DNA of 64,000 nucleotides, taken from positions 3,187,501 to 3,251,500 of the forward strand of contig NZ_CP081869.1 in the NCBI RefSeq assembly GCF_019797865.1, in the 5' to 3' direction. Source of the DNA: Chenggangzhangella methanolivorans. Lineage in GTDB: Bacteria; Pseudomonadota; Alphaproteobacteria; Rhizobiales; Methylopilaceae. The position numbers and the translations under genes were made by a program. Under the pieces are notes generated by a model. It was not told where the DNA came from, ran no database searches, and worked only from the letters and a program-made list of their open reading frames with translations. Positions 36,922 through 45,605 of the stretch are shown here, in pieces (position 1 is the first letter of the stretch; each line of letters starts with the position of its first letter).

Positions 36922-37144
36922 TGGACTGCGAAGCCCCCGCCACCCGTGCCGACCTCGAGACCATGGTCGCTGACGCCCGGCGCGTCGCCCCGCTGAATGT
37001 CCCGCAGGACGCGGTCGACCGCCTCGTCGCCTCCGGCGCCTCACCGACGCGGGCTCGGGCTCGGCTGTTCGAAATGGTGTGGGGCCATAGCGTCGCTAAG
37101 CCCGGACGCCCGTGGCCGCGCATCTCTTGGGAGGCCGCGCCTGA
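36921..37144 (+). CDS. Small phage protein before the tape measure
   Basis: Begins MDCEAPATRADLETMVADAR at 36921 and contains VPQDAVDRLVASGASPTRAR, ARLFEMVWGHSVAK and PWPRISWEAAP. The open frame formally runs on to 37226, but a one-base correction would end it at the TGA 37142-37144 that overlaps the tape-measure ATG, which is the usual arrangement in this operon. About 74 residues. By position it could be the tail-assembly chaperone found before tape-measure genes; sequence does not prove it. Confidence 0.4.
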
Positions 37145-40100
37145 TGAACAGCCGCACGCTTTCCCAGCTTCAGGTCGAGATCACCGCGAACCTTGCGCCG
37201 CTCCGCGCCGCGCTCGCTGCGGCTGACCGCGAGACGGCGGCCTTCGGTAAGCGCGCGGCGGCGCGTTTCGCACGTCGATGACGTCCGCAGGTACGGCTCT
37301 CGCGGCGGGTGGCTTCGGCCTCGCAGCGATGCAGGTGGTCAACCTCTCGGACAAGTACCGCGGGCTTCAGAACAGCCTCAAGGTTGCGGGCCTCGCCGGC
37401 GCCGAACTGACCGCCGTCTACAAGACGCTGACCGCTCAGGCCGAACGCAACTTCGCGCCCGTCGAGGCGATGGTCGGGCTGTTCTCGTCGACCTCTCAGG
37501 CCGCCAAGGATCTCGGGGCGTCGACGCAGGACATCCTGAAATTCACCAACGTGGTCGCGCAGGCGATGCGGATCGCGGGCACGAGCCCCGAGGCCGCGTC
37601 CGGCGCGCTGCTCCAGCTTGGGCAGATGCTCGGCTCGTCGCGGGTGCAGGCGGAGGAGTTCAACTCGGTCGCCGAAGGCATCCGGCCGCTGATGCAGGCC
37701 GCCGCTGACGGCATCGACGAGGCCGGTGGGTCGATCTCCAAGCTCAAGCAGCTGGTCGCCGCCGGCCAGGTCTCCAACAAGGCGTTCTTTGAGGGCGCGC
37801 AGGTTGGCGCGCAAGCCTTCGAGACCAAGCTCGCGAGTTCGACGACGACCGTCGGTGGCTCGCTGACGAACGTCCGGACCGCCCTGACGAACCTCGTCGG
37901 CGCGATCGACAATGCGTCCGGGTTCTCCGACGATCTCGTGGCCGGCTTCGAAAACCTTACCAGCGCGATCAAGGCCACCGAGAATCTGATCGGCAAGTTC
38001 AGCACGGAGTTCGCCGCCGCCGGCCGCTTCCTCGATGGCGTCAAGGCCAAGGTCGACTATCTTGCGGACGCCATCGGCCGCCTGACTGGCCTGAAGATCA
38101 TCGGCGAGACGCTGAGCTCGCTTGCCGGGCTTAGCGACGGCAACGAGATGGCGGGCCTGAAGGCTCAGGCGTCGGTCGAGGCGCTCGAGCGCGGGATCGC
38201 CTCGCTGACGGCGCGCAAGGCCGAACTCAACAAGGTTATGGGCGACAACCCCAACTTCGCGACCACGCTGACGGCTATGGGCCAGGAGATCGATCGCGCG
38301 ACGGCAAAGCTCGACACGATGCGTCGGGCTGCGGCGGGCGCTGGGCTTGGCGGGACCGCGCAGGCGATCATGGACGCCACGCCGGTTGCGGACCTTCCGG
38401 GGTTTTCGATGCCGGCGGGAAGAGCGGGGCGAAGCGGATCAGTCTCGCCGACTACAAGGTCGACGGCGGCGTGGACAAGGCCGCCGAACGCCAGTCGAAC
38501 CGCATCAAGGAACTGATCTCGGACCTCGAGGAAGAGATCAGGGTTTCGGGCCTTTCAGCCGTGCAGCAGGAGGTGTCGGCGAACCTGCGGCGCGTGAATG
38601 CCGATGCGGCGTCCAAGGAAGGCAGGCAGATCGCGGCGCTGACAATGCAGCTGGAGCGCCAGCGGCAGGCGGCGCGCGATCGGGACGACGACCTTCGCTC
38701 GCAGCAGTCGATCCGGGCGAGCCAGCAGGACCTGAATCTCATGATGGCCGGCGCCGGCGTGAAGGCGATCGAGGCGACCCGCTACGCCCGAGAGAAGCTG
38801 TTCGAGATCGAGCGTCAGGCTGCGGAGAACGGCGCCGAGTGGGCCCGGCAGCGAGTGCAGGGCCTACAGCAGGAGGCCGCGCTTGTCGGCACCCTCGCCG
38901 AGAAGGCCAAGCAGGCGGACCTCTATCGCGACGCCATCTTCGAAAGGCAGAACCTAGGGCGGTCTGAGGCCGAACAAGGCATCTACAGCCGCATGAATAG
39001 CGCCGGGCTCTTGAACGCCAACGGCGAGATGGAGGGGCCGATCAACAACGCGATAGCGGCCCAGATGCGGTTCAACGATCAGCTTCGCGAAGCGCAGCAG
39101 ATCGCAGGCGATTTCACGACCGGCTTTTTCTCCGACCTCCGCAATGGCGTAAAGTGGACGCAAGCCCTCGGAAACCAGCTTGGCAAGCTGGGCGAAGACA
39201 TGATGAACCAAGCCCTGCGAGACCTTTCGAGCAAGGCCGTATCCACGTTGATGGGAGGCGGGCCGGCAGCCGGGCTAGGTTTCAAGCGAGACGGCTCGTC
39301 GGCGAACAACGCGTTGTTCGTGACGTTCGGGGGCGTCGGCAGCAATCTGCCTTTCGACGCCGGACCTAGCTTGCTCAATCAGAAGATGGGTGGCTTTGGC
39401 GCTAGGCGTGACGCTGTAGCCGACGCTGGCGGCTGGCTCAAATACGCCAACCAGGGCGCCACCCGCAGCCTTTGGACCCCAAGTTGACCGAGGCCTTCAG
39501 CTTCCTGAAGGACAGGGGCATTCAGATGGAGGTCTTTTCGGGCGGCCAGCCCGGCAAGGGTTCGGGCCTTCCGCGAGTGGGGTCTACCCGCCACGACCAC
39601 GGCATGGCGGCCGATGTCTTTTTCTCGAAAGACGGCCGCCGCCTCGATTGGGCCAATCCGCAGGATCAGCCGATCTTTCAGGACATTGTCAGCCAGGCGC
39701 GCGCGAACGGCGTCACCGGCTTCGGTGCGGGGCCGGGTTACATGCAGCGCGGCAGCATGCATGTCGGCTTTGGCTCCCCCGGCGTCTGGGGAGCGGGCGG
39801 GCGCGGCGCGAATGCGCCGGGCTGGCTGCGTGAGGCCTACAACTCGCCGGGTGCCTCGCAGCTTCCGCAAGCCCTCAAGCAGTCCACCCAGCAGGTTCAG
39901 GATTTCACCGCGAACTTGAACCCCGCGACGCAGGGGCTCGGCACCTTCGGGCAGGGCCTTGGCCAATTTGGAAACGCGCTATCCGGTGTGGGAGGGCAGG
40001 GCGGCGGCGCGGGCATCCTCGGAGGCATCTTCAGCCTCTTCAGCGGGTTTGCTGGTCTCTTCGATGAGGGCGGCTCCATCGGGGCCGGAAAATGGGGCAT

Positions 40101-40368
40101 CGCCGGTGAACGCGGCCTTGAGCTCGTGCGCGGCCCTGCTTCCGTCACCTCGCGTCGCGAGACGCTTGCGATGATCAAACGGCCTTCGCTCCCGGGCCCG
40201 TCGGGCGGCGGCTCGCGCTCGTCCAGCTACCGCGGCGGCGACATCATCATCCAGGGCAACGTGGACAAGAACACGATGCCGGATCTTGAGGCCGCCATGG
40301 CGCGCAACCGGCGGGAGATGGCGGATCAGGCGCGGTATGACCGCGAGAACAGCTGGCGGTTCGAGTGA
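37144..40368 (+). CDS. Tail tape-measure protein with embedded M15-type peptidase domain
   Basis: A structural protein of about 1,074 residues that sets tail length. Start MNSRTLSQLQVEITANLAPL at 37144. The N-terminal part is a typical lambda-type tape-measure domain (GLAAMQVVNLSDKYRGLQNS, SSTSQAAKDLGASTQDILKF, GGSISKLKQLVAAGQVSNKA). Long Gln/Ala/Arg coiled coil follows (residues about 440-620). At 39480-39780 lies a zinc-peptidase-like segment with STRHDHGMAADVFF (H-x-x-G-x-A-x-D) and RGSMHVGFG (second His), the M15 D-Ala-D-Ala peptidase pattern. The C-terminus is Gly-rich with FDEGGSIGAGKWGIAGERGL, the family tail-end motif. Frame changes near 37270, 38410 and 39470 are bridged. Confidence 0.8.
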
Positions 40369-40634
40369 TCGAACGTCTCAACGTCAGTGACATCGGCCGC
40401 CGCTGGGGCGCTGTCTGGGCTCAGCGCGCCATCGTCGAGGCGGTGAAGTCGGACGGCGCGCTTCCGTCCAAGGCAAACGCCTCGATGGCAAGTGACTTCA
40501 ACACTCGCGTCGCCGAGCTTCGAGAGGCGGGCGTCGGGCAGGAGGGGGTGGCAGCGTTTACGGCTGCCGCAACCAAGGAGATGGATCGCCGCCTAAGTCT
40601 GGCGACGCGAGCGATCGAAATCGGAGAGAGATGA
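40365..40634 (+). CDS. Small phage protein
   Basis: An 89-residue helical protein from GTG 40365, overlapping the tape-measure stop (GTGA). It reads MIERLNVSDIGRRWGAVWAQ, RAIVEAVKSDGALPSKANAS, VGQEGVAAFTAAATKEMDRR. No family recognised. Its place directly after the tape measure suggests a tail-tip or minor tail role. Confidence 0.45.
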   Translation: MIERLNVSDIGRRWGAVWAQRAIVEAVKSDGALPSKANASMASDFNTRVAELREAGVGQEGVAAFTAAATKEMDRRLSLATRAIEIGER

Positions 40635-40723
40635 TGCCTCAAGCAATTGTCGCGCTGATCGGTGGTTCGGCGCTCGTCACCGGCGCCGGTTCGCTGACCG
40701 TCGGGCAGATCCACTTTCGATGA
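40631..40723 (+). CDS. Very small hydrophobic protein (30 aa)
   Basis: ATG 40631 to TGA 40723, overlapping both neighbours as ATGA. It reads MMPQAIVALIGGSALVTGAG and ends TVGQIHFR. The N-terminal 20 residues could form one short membrane helix. Coupling on both sides supports real translation. A function cannot be assigned; a small holin-like or structural peptide is possible. Confidence 0.4.
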   Translation: MMPQAIVALIGGSALVTGAGSLTVGQIHFR

Positions 40724-41433
40724 CCGCGACCAACGTCCTCTGCGATCCGGCCGGCGTCGTTCTCTGGTCGGACACGCTGTTCTACGACGTTCGCGACGGC
40801 CGGGTGATCGGCTTCATGTCGAAGCAGATCGTCAATGCCGAGAAGCGCTTTGCGGTTGCCGCAAGCGGAAGCCTCGCCGTCTACCAGATGACCTATGAGG
40901 CTCTTTCAGACGTCGATCTCGACGAGGCAAGGGATCGCGCGCCCGACCTGATGCGCGCCATCCACGAGGCTCTCAGCCGCCAGGAGGGTCGCGTGGGCGG
41001 GCCGCATGCCGGCCTCGTCTTCGGGGGCTATTCGGAGCGTGAAGGGCGCTTCGCCGCCTACGCGGTTCGGACGGCGGACGACAGCCTGTGCCCGGGCTCG
41101 AAGGCCTTCGAACCGATCGAAGTCGCGCTGTTCACCGCGCCCGAGATGGTAGCGGACGATAAGCCCGTGGTTTTCGATGCTGCGACCGTAATTGCCGCGA
41201 TCGCTCAACACGGCGTCCACGGGTTCTGTCGGCAAGTGATGGAGGGCCAGCGAGCCGGCGCGCGCCATGCGCTGGAAAGCGCTCTGCAGGGCCAGCCGCT
41301 GATCGGCGGCGCGTGCGAGGTCACGACCATCAGCGAATACGGCGTGACGACCGAGAGGGTGGCGGAGTGGCAGGATACGGTCGGCGATCGGTACGAAGAT
41401 CTATCGGACGCGCCCTCGCTCGCCTTGGCTTAG
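40720..41433 (+). CDS. Hypothetical phage protein, weakly proteasome-like N-terminus
   Basis: A 237-residue intact ORF. The start MTATNVLCDPAGVVLWSDTL, followed by VIGFMSKQIVNAEKRFAVAA, has the layout of Ntn-hydrolase (proteasome beta/HslV-like) proteins: a leading Thr, an S-D-T turn and a Lys-containing strand. Later AGLVFGGYSEREGRFAAYAV would be the central sheet. This likeness is weak. It ends the plus-strand tail module, and its stop overlaps the stop of the convergent VasI-like gene. Confidence 0.4.
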   Translation: MTATNVLCDPAGVVLWSDTLFYDVRDGRVIGFMSKQIVNAEKRFAVAASGSLAVYQMTYEALSDVDLDEARDRAPDLMRAIHEALSRQEGRVGGPHAGLVFGGYSEREGRFAAYAVRTADDSLCPGSKAFEPIEVALFTAPEMVADDKPVVFDAATVIAAIAQHGVHGFCRQVMEGQRAGARHALESALQGQPLIGGACEVTTISEYGVTTERVAEWQDTVGDRYEDLSDAPSLALA

Positions 41434-42046
41434 AACTTCGCCCCGCAGGCCTCGAGAACCTGCTTTAGCGCATTGTCCACGCCCGCCATCGCAAACTCGC
41501 CCGAAACCGTGTTGTCGCTGAAGGGAACGGCGCTGACGTAGAGGTTTTGCGAGCCCTTCAGTTGGCGAACGAAGGGGAGCATTTCAGATTTTGACCATAG
41601 GCCAAGCGCCTTATGATCGTTGCTTTGACGAAAATTGAGGGTTTGCGCTTTGTTTATCTACTCTGTAAGTAACCTTGCCGCCCTCATTAAGGTTAGACAT
41701 AAAGACATCTGCAAAAATAATATGCCATCAGTTCGTGCTCTCGGCACATCAATATAAGGCTCAGCTTCTCCGCTCGGCCAAATTTTGCGATATGAGGCTC
41801 TCTGGACTCGACGAGAGCCATTACGTTCTCGGTGTCGTCGATTTTTGATACTTCGCGCTGGATAATCCACGCGCCCGCCGTTACCGGCGCGGACGGCGTC
41901 ACCCTGTAGATTGCGTCATAGCAAGACAGCCGCTCGGCGTCGGTCGCCTTGACCGCACAGTCTTTCGGATCGTCTGCGGCGTTCGCAGAGCTTGCCGCGA
42001 GCCCGGCGACGAGCGCGAGGCAGCCAGACATCAGTCGCATCGGCAT
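41430..42046 (-). CDS. VasI/TagO-like exported protein
   Basis: Read right to left from ATG 42046: signal peptide (MRLMSGCLALVAGLAASSAN), then KDCAVKATDAERLSCYDAIY, AGAWIIQREVSKIDDTENVM, SLILMCREHELMAYYF. After frame changes near 41718 and 41660 it continues KVTYRVDKQ, TLNFRQSNDHKALGLWSKSE, MLPFVRQLKGSQNLYVSAVP and EFAMAGVDNALKQVLEACGA. The order of C-x-RL-CYD, W-x(5)-S-x-IDD, a V-x-YRVD strand, an ALGLW turn and the closing A-x-ACG matches the VasI/TagO family first described with type VI secretion. No other type VI gene is present, so a prophage-borne solo copy with an independent envelope role is likely. Confidence 0.6.
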
Positions 42047-42053
42047 CCTAAGC

Positions 42054-42591
42054 CTATCGGTAGATTGCAAAGCCTTCGATTTTGACGCAGGCGGGCGCGC
42101 GGTAGCGTGGCTTAGAGCCGCCAGCGACTTGGACGATATCGCAACGCTCGCTGTACGTCGGCATCACCTGCAAAACGGGTTTTCTTCGACTGGCAAAGGG
42201 TCGACTCGCCGCGGTCGCATGACACCGGATCGTCTCCCACCGCCTTCACGAAGGCGCCGCCGACCTTATTGCCTAAGACGTCGCGCGCTTCGGGATCATA
42301 AGAGCGAATGGACGAGATCGCGCCTTTGCGCTCGTCGAGGAAAATCTGAAGCATCTCGCGGTTGCCAGACGTGACGCGGACGCAAAACCCGTCGCACTCA
42401 TTCCCGAGTTGCACCTTCAGCGGCGCAAGCCGGTTGGTCAGATCCTCGAGCGAAACCCGCCCCCGGAGCGAGACGACCTGGCCCGGTCTGGGGCCCCGCA
42501 CCTCAGTTCCGCTGAAGGTGAAGCCTGGCGCCGATTGTCCGAATGCCGGGACGGCGACGACTAGGGCGAGGGCGGCGAGGACGAGGCGCAT
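42054..42591 (-). CDS. Exported protein, possibly DUF1131-like
   Basis: Starts MRLVLAALALVVAVPAFGQS at 42591, a signal peptide. Then FTFSGTEVRGPRPGQVVSLR, LGNECDGFCVRVTSGNREML, QIFLDERKGAISSIRSYDPE and GNKVGGAFVKAVGDDPVSCD. A frame change near 42175 gives VMPTYSERCDIVQVAGG to TAG at 42054. The central part (I-x-SI-x(10)-LG-x-x-x-G-x-x-F) and paired Cys near the end resemble DUF1131 lipoproteins such as YfeY, but no lipobox is present. Tentative. The stop is 8 bases before the VasI-like start, indicating one operon of two envelope proteins. Confidence 0.4.
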
Positions 42592-42691
42592 CCCGCCACG
42601 GTAGCGGACCCCTCACGGGGCGCAACCTTCCGCGCCTCGTCGGTCTGAAGATCCTAGACTTAAGTGCGCAGGAGGCTGGATGAGCATCATT

Positions 42692-43510
42692 CTAGGTGAT
42701 CTTCTTTGTATAGTTGTAGGCCTCGGGTTCATCGGACCATGGGCCGTTCTTACGGCTTACACGACAAAACCGCACTTCAACCTTGTCGTCGAAGACTGTT
42801 CGATACCGAACCACGCCGTAGTGCCAAAAGTGGACTTCACCAGCCCGAAAGCGGTCGTGCATCTCCATGGTCGTAAACTCGGTCGTAATATTTCCGGCCA
42901 TTTCCATCTTTTCTGGTTTGATGGGAATGGAAGCTGCCGTGAAACGCCTGAAATCGGATTCGCTGGGGGGATCGGTAGAAAACCGAGACCCCAAGCAAGC
43001 CTGATAAACAAGGGCGACTGTCCGGCCGGCATTGAACATGTCGAAAATGACTTGCTGGCCGCTGTAGCGCACGTTGGCGAGGTACAGCAGCGGAGCTTCT
43101 TGCCGGATCATGGTCTTGGCGGTCTCTTGGGCAGCGCTCGCCGCTCGAGTGGCGGCCCAGGCCGCCCAGAGCGTTCCGACGACCGACAAGCCGCCCACCA
43201 ATACCGAGACCACCACCCAGAAGATCGCCCACCAAGCCAATTCGGCCGATCGTCGGGCGGCGTTGGCGGCGGTCCATTGCGCGCAAATGTCTGGGCCGTT
43301 GGCGGCCTCGTCGCTCTCGCACCGCTCGTCATTGCGATAGGGGCTTGGCAGATGCCCTATCGCACTCGCAAGCGGGTCGCGATCGGCCTCGCGCTGCTCT
43401 TGGCGGGCCTCCTGAGCTACTGCGCGGCCGGATACTTGACCCTCACCCAATGAGGCAAGCGTCGCCATAAGGCCAAGCGTGACAGTGAGGCGGGCGCTCC
43501 TGCGGATCAT
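42692..43510 (-). CDS. Membrane-anchored hypothetical cargo protein
   Basis: A 272-residue protein from ATG 43510, overlapping the upstream stop as ATGA. There is an N-terminal signal or anchor region, then one strong membrane segment (AWWAIFWVVVSVLVGGLSVV). An Ala-rich helix (LWAAWAATRAASAAQETAKT) leads into a cytoplasmic beta-rich domain (APLLYLANVRYSGQQVIFDM, FNAGRTVALVYQACLGSRFS, EVRFCRVSRKNGPW). The layout of TM, helix and beta sandwich is seen in many phage or plasmid cargo proteins without assigned function. A plus-strand frame over the same bases (42680-43453) is judged a shadow. It pairs with the 43507-44217 gene. Confidence 0.5.
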   Translation of the reverse strand: MIRRSARLTVTLGLMATLASLGEGQVSGRAVAQEARQEQREADRDPLASAIGHLPSPYRNDERCESDEAANGPDICAQWTAANAARRSAELAWWAIFWVVVSVLVGGLSVVGTLWAAWAATRAASAAQETAKTMIRQEAPLLYLANVRYSGQQVIFDMFNAGRTVALVYQACLGSRFSTDPPSESDFRRFTAASIPIKPEKMEMAGNITTEFTTMEMHDRFRAGEVHFWHYGVVRYRTVFDDKVEVRFCRVSRKNGPWSDEPEAYNYTKKIT

Positions 43511-44217
43511 GCGGGCGTTGAAATAAACCGCAGGAACGCGTCGCCGATTGAGCTCGTGCGCTTGTCGAGCATCGAGCCCCCGGTCGCCATGGCGCCCATA
43601 GCGCTCCCATTCGTGAGTCCGTCGCTGTCGAGATCCCGGAGCACGCGCGCCACCACGTCCTCGGTTGGCCCGTTCAGAGCCTCAATGAGGACGGTCACTG
43701 ACGAGCCGATATAAACCTTCTTTGCTGCGGCGGACATTCGTTCGTGAGCGCCGGGGTTTGCTAGGATACGAAGGACTTCTAGGTGTAATGGCGAATATCT
43801 CTCGATGTAGGCCATGAAGGACGCTCGCACGACCTCGTCCATCGTGACGCCAATCGCCGTATTGATGGCCGCGTTTGCCAGAGCTTCGCGCTTCGCTTCA
43901 TGGTGCGTGCGCATTGCTGCCGCGGTGGCGTCGGCAACAACGCTCACGAACTCCTCGTTTCCGGCGAGGTCTGCCTCAGTCAGCACGCCCTTCTCAAGCA
44001 GACCTGCAATCCGACCTCCGAGGTCGGTGAACCACGCGTCCCGGCGAGCTTGGAGCGGCGAGCCTATGAAGTGTTCAATGACCTTGCTGGCGATCGTGCC
44101 GGTCATTGGAACGACGAGGTCAAGGGCCTGAAGGGTGAGCTTATGGCCCTCATGGAAGGCGTCGCCGGCGTCACCCTTGCCCGGATAGGGAGGGAGTGGG
44201 TCGCGAGGTTTATTCAC
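43507..44217 (-). CDS. Hypothetical cargo protein, partner of the membrane protein
   Basis: A 236-residue intact protein, largely helical and soluble: KLTLQALDLVVPMTGTIASK, VIEHFIGSPLQARRDAWFTD, LGGRIAGLLEKGVLTEADLA, VVADATAAAMRTHHEAKREA, then AFMAYIERYSPLHLEVLR-like helices. No catalytic motif recognised. The ATGA overlap with the downstream membrane gene implies the two act together. This two-gene layout in a prophage is typical of accessory functions such as exclusion or defence, but that is inference. Confidence 0.45.
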   Translation of the reverse strand: MNKPRDPLPPYPGKGDAGDAFHEGHKLTLQALDLVVPMTGTIASKVIEHFIGSPLQARRDAWFTDLGGRIAGLLEKGVLTEADLAGNEEFVSVVADATAAAMRTHHEAKREALANAAINTAIGVTMDEVVRASFMAYIERYSPLHLEVLRILANPGAHERMSAAAKKVYIGSSVTVLIEALNGPTEDVVARVLRDLDSDGLTNGSAMGAMATGGSMLDKRTSSIGDAFLRFISTPA

Positions 44218-44232
44218 GGGAACCGTCCGCTG

Positions 44233-44445
44233 TTAGGCTGGCTCGAACTGCCCTTCGGAGATGCCGCGAAAAACCCTCTCGCCGCCGAACTCGACGTCGA
44301 TCCTATTCATCGACGTTCCGTCATCGACATGCGCGGCGACCCGGCCGGTTAGGTCGTGAAGCTCGGGATGTCCGCCCCAGAGGGTCGTGCCGACGACAAG
44401 GCGCACTTCGTCACCGACCTGAAAGCGATACTGACGATTCTGCAC
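44233..44445 (-). CDS. Small hypothetical protein
   Basis: A 70-residue ORF from ATG 44445: MQNRQYRFQVGDEVRLVVGT, TLWGGHPELHDLTGRVAAHV, DDGTSMNRIDVEFGGERVFR. The strand-rich pattern with VGDEVRL and an RVAAHV turn recalls small SH3-barrel (KOW-like) proteins. It lies 15 bases before the 44217 gene on the same strand and is probably its operon leader. Family uncertain. Confidence 0.4.
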   Translation of the reverse strand: MQNRQYRFQVGDEVRLVVGTTLWGGHPELHDLTGRVAAHVDDGTSMNRIDVEFGGERVFRGISEGQFEPA

Positions 44446-44704
44446 CGGGACGCCCTCGCGCTGTGGTGGTGCAGCCTATCCGAGCGCCACGCGCGCGCAA
44501 GCGTCCGGCCCTTGCCGGGGTCGGTGCTTGTCGTCGATGCGCGAATAGGGCAACTTGGATCGCGGAGCCTGGAAACTCCCGAGACGGTCCCTTGCCGGGG
44601 ATAGCGTCTCAGCCGCGATAGGCGGCGCCGCGACCTTGCCGGGTCATGAGCACCGCTGAAGTCTTGCCGCGCCCCATAGCTGTGGGCGTGACCGGCTCAC
44701 TATG

Positions 44705-44853
44705 CCGGGAGTGCCACGGCTATACAATAGCCTTCGGGTGAAGGCTGTGGCGCACGTTCTCGCGGACGTGTTTCCAGACTCCCGGTGCCAGCCTGTCGCT
44801 GGCGCAAGGCCCGGGAAGCCCTGGAAAGCGGAACGGGTCTCAATCCGCGAGAC
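44705..44853 (+). ncRNA. Candidate structured RNA with competing stems
   Basis: No gene covers 44446-44859, but this part folds unusually well. CCGGGAGT (44705-44712) pairs with ACTCCCGG (44778-44785) and encloses two hairpins: GCCAC/GTGGC (44713-44717 with 44747-44751) extended by AGCCTTC/GAAGGCT (44729-44735 with 44740-44746), and CACGT/ACGTG (44753-44757 with 44766-44770). Next come GCCAG/CTGGC (44787-44791 with 44799-44803) and GTCTC/GAGAC (44837-44841 with 44849-44853). A rival fold pairs TTTCCAG (44771-44777) with CTGGAAA (44821-44827) and TCCCGG (44780-44785) with CCGGGA (44811-44816). The gene at 44860 starts seven bases after the last stem. The strand is inferred from that gene. Confidence 0.45.
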
Positions 44854-44859
44854 TGATCA

Positions 44860-45396
44860 ATGCAAACCATCTCCTATATCCCGCCGGGAGCGCCCGCGAC
44901 GGCGCTCGCTTGCGCAATCCTGTCCGCCCAGGCGGATCGGATGGACCGGCTGGTCCTGATCGCCGAGCGCGAACTCAAGCGCGCCGATGGCGCCCGAGCC
45001 CGCCTCAATCACATCATCCATGTCCTGATCGAACGGCTCGACACGATCGAAGCCGCGACCGTCGATCTCGAGGACGACGACACCGAACTTGAGGACGAGG
45101 GCGACGAACTCGACTTCGAGGAGGGCGACGGCGATCCAGACGACGAGCCGACGCTCGGGAGCGTGAACGCCTACAACGGCGCGGTCGGTTCGGGCACCTA
45201 CTGGAACGGTGTTCCTATGTCCGCCAAAGCCGACGAGTGCGAGGCCACCGCGCCCGAGCGCGCCGGCGCCGGCTTCGTCGCGTGCTCAGGAGACGACGAG
45301 GAAGAGGGCGGCGACACCGAAGGCGCGATCGTCGATCAGGACGGCGGCGACAGTCAGGAATGGCGCTTCCGCGTCACGCGGAGGATCCGTCCATGA
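44860..45396 (+). CDS. Acidic hypothetical phage protein
   Basis: A 178-residue intact ORF. The N-terminal helical part (PATALACAILSAQADRMDRL, AERELKRADGARARLNHIIH, VLIERLDTIEAATVDLEDDD) is followed by a very acidic low-complexity middle (Glu/Asp-rich, residues about 70-90) and a Ser/Gly/Glu-rich end. No family recognised. It follows the structured RNA region directly and is coupled (ATGA) to the next small gene, starting a four-gene plus-strand group to 46611. Confidence 0.45.
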   Translation: MQTISYIPPGAPATALACAILSAQADRMDRLVLIAERELKRADGARARLNHIIHVLIERLDTIEAATVDLEDDDTELEDEGDELDFEEGDGDPDDEPTLGSVNAYNGAVGSGTYWNGVPMSAKADECEATAPERAGAGFVACSGDDEEEGGDTEGAIVDQDGGDSQEWRFRVTRRIRP

Positions 45397-45605
45397 GCGC
45401 GCCGATCAAGGGATACACCGGCGACGTCGTGACCTTCTCTGATATGGTCGACGAGCTTTCAGCTCTCGCGGCAGTCGTCGATCTGGTCGGCGCGCCAACA
45501 CATAGCGAGGTGAAGGAAGGTCGCGCCTTCGTTGCCGCAACCGTCAGCGATCTCCTTCGCCAACTGAGCGAGCGGCTGCACGGACTTAATGGAGGTGCGT
45601 CATGA
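45393..45605 (+). CDS. Small hypothetical phage protein
   Basis: A 70-residue ORF: MSAPIKGYTGDVVTFSDMVD, ELSALAAVVDLVGAPTHSEV, KEGRAFVAATVSDLLRQLSE. Helical and soluble, no known domain. ATGA overlaps with both neighbours show that it belongs to the 44860-46324 operon. Confidence 0.4.
   Translation: MSAPIKGYTGDVVTFSDMVDELSALAAVVDLVGAPTHSEVKEGRAFVAATVSDLLRQLSERLHGLNGGAS

Noticed and set aside
41430..42591. Part of a type VI secretion cluster
   Set aside because: Only a VasI/TagO-like gene is present; no Tss core gene is found in the window.
42680..43453. Plus-strand ORF of 257 codons
   Set aside because: It overlaps the minus-strand 42692-43510 gene, which is coupled by ATGA to its neighbour and has a coherent membrane segment and beta domain. 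The plus frame has no comparable structure.
44690..44859. tRNA or tmRNA gene in the structured gap
   Set aside because: No T-loop (TTCRANNC), no acceptor pairing with CCA and no D-arm pattern could be placed.
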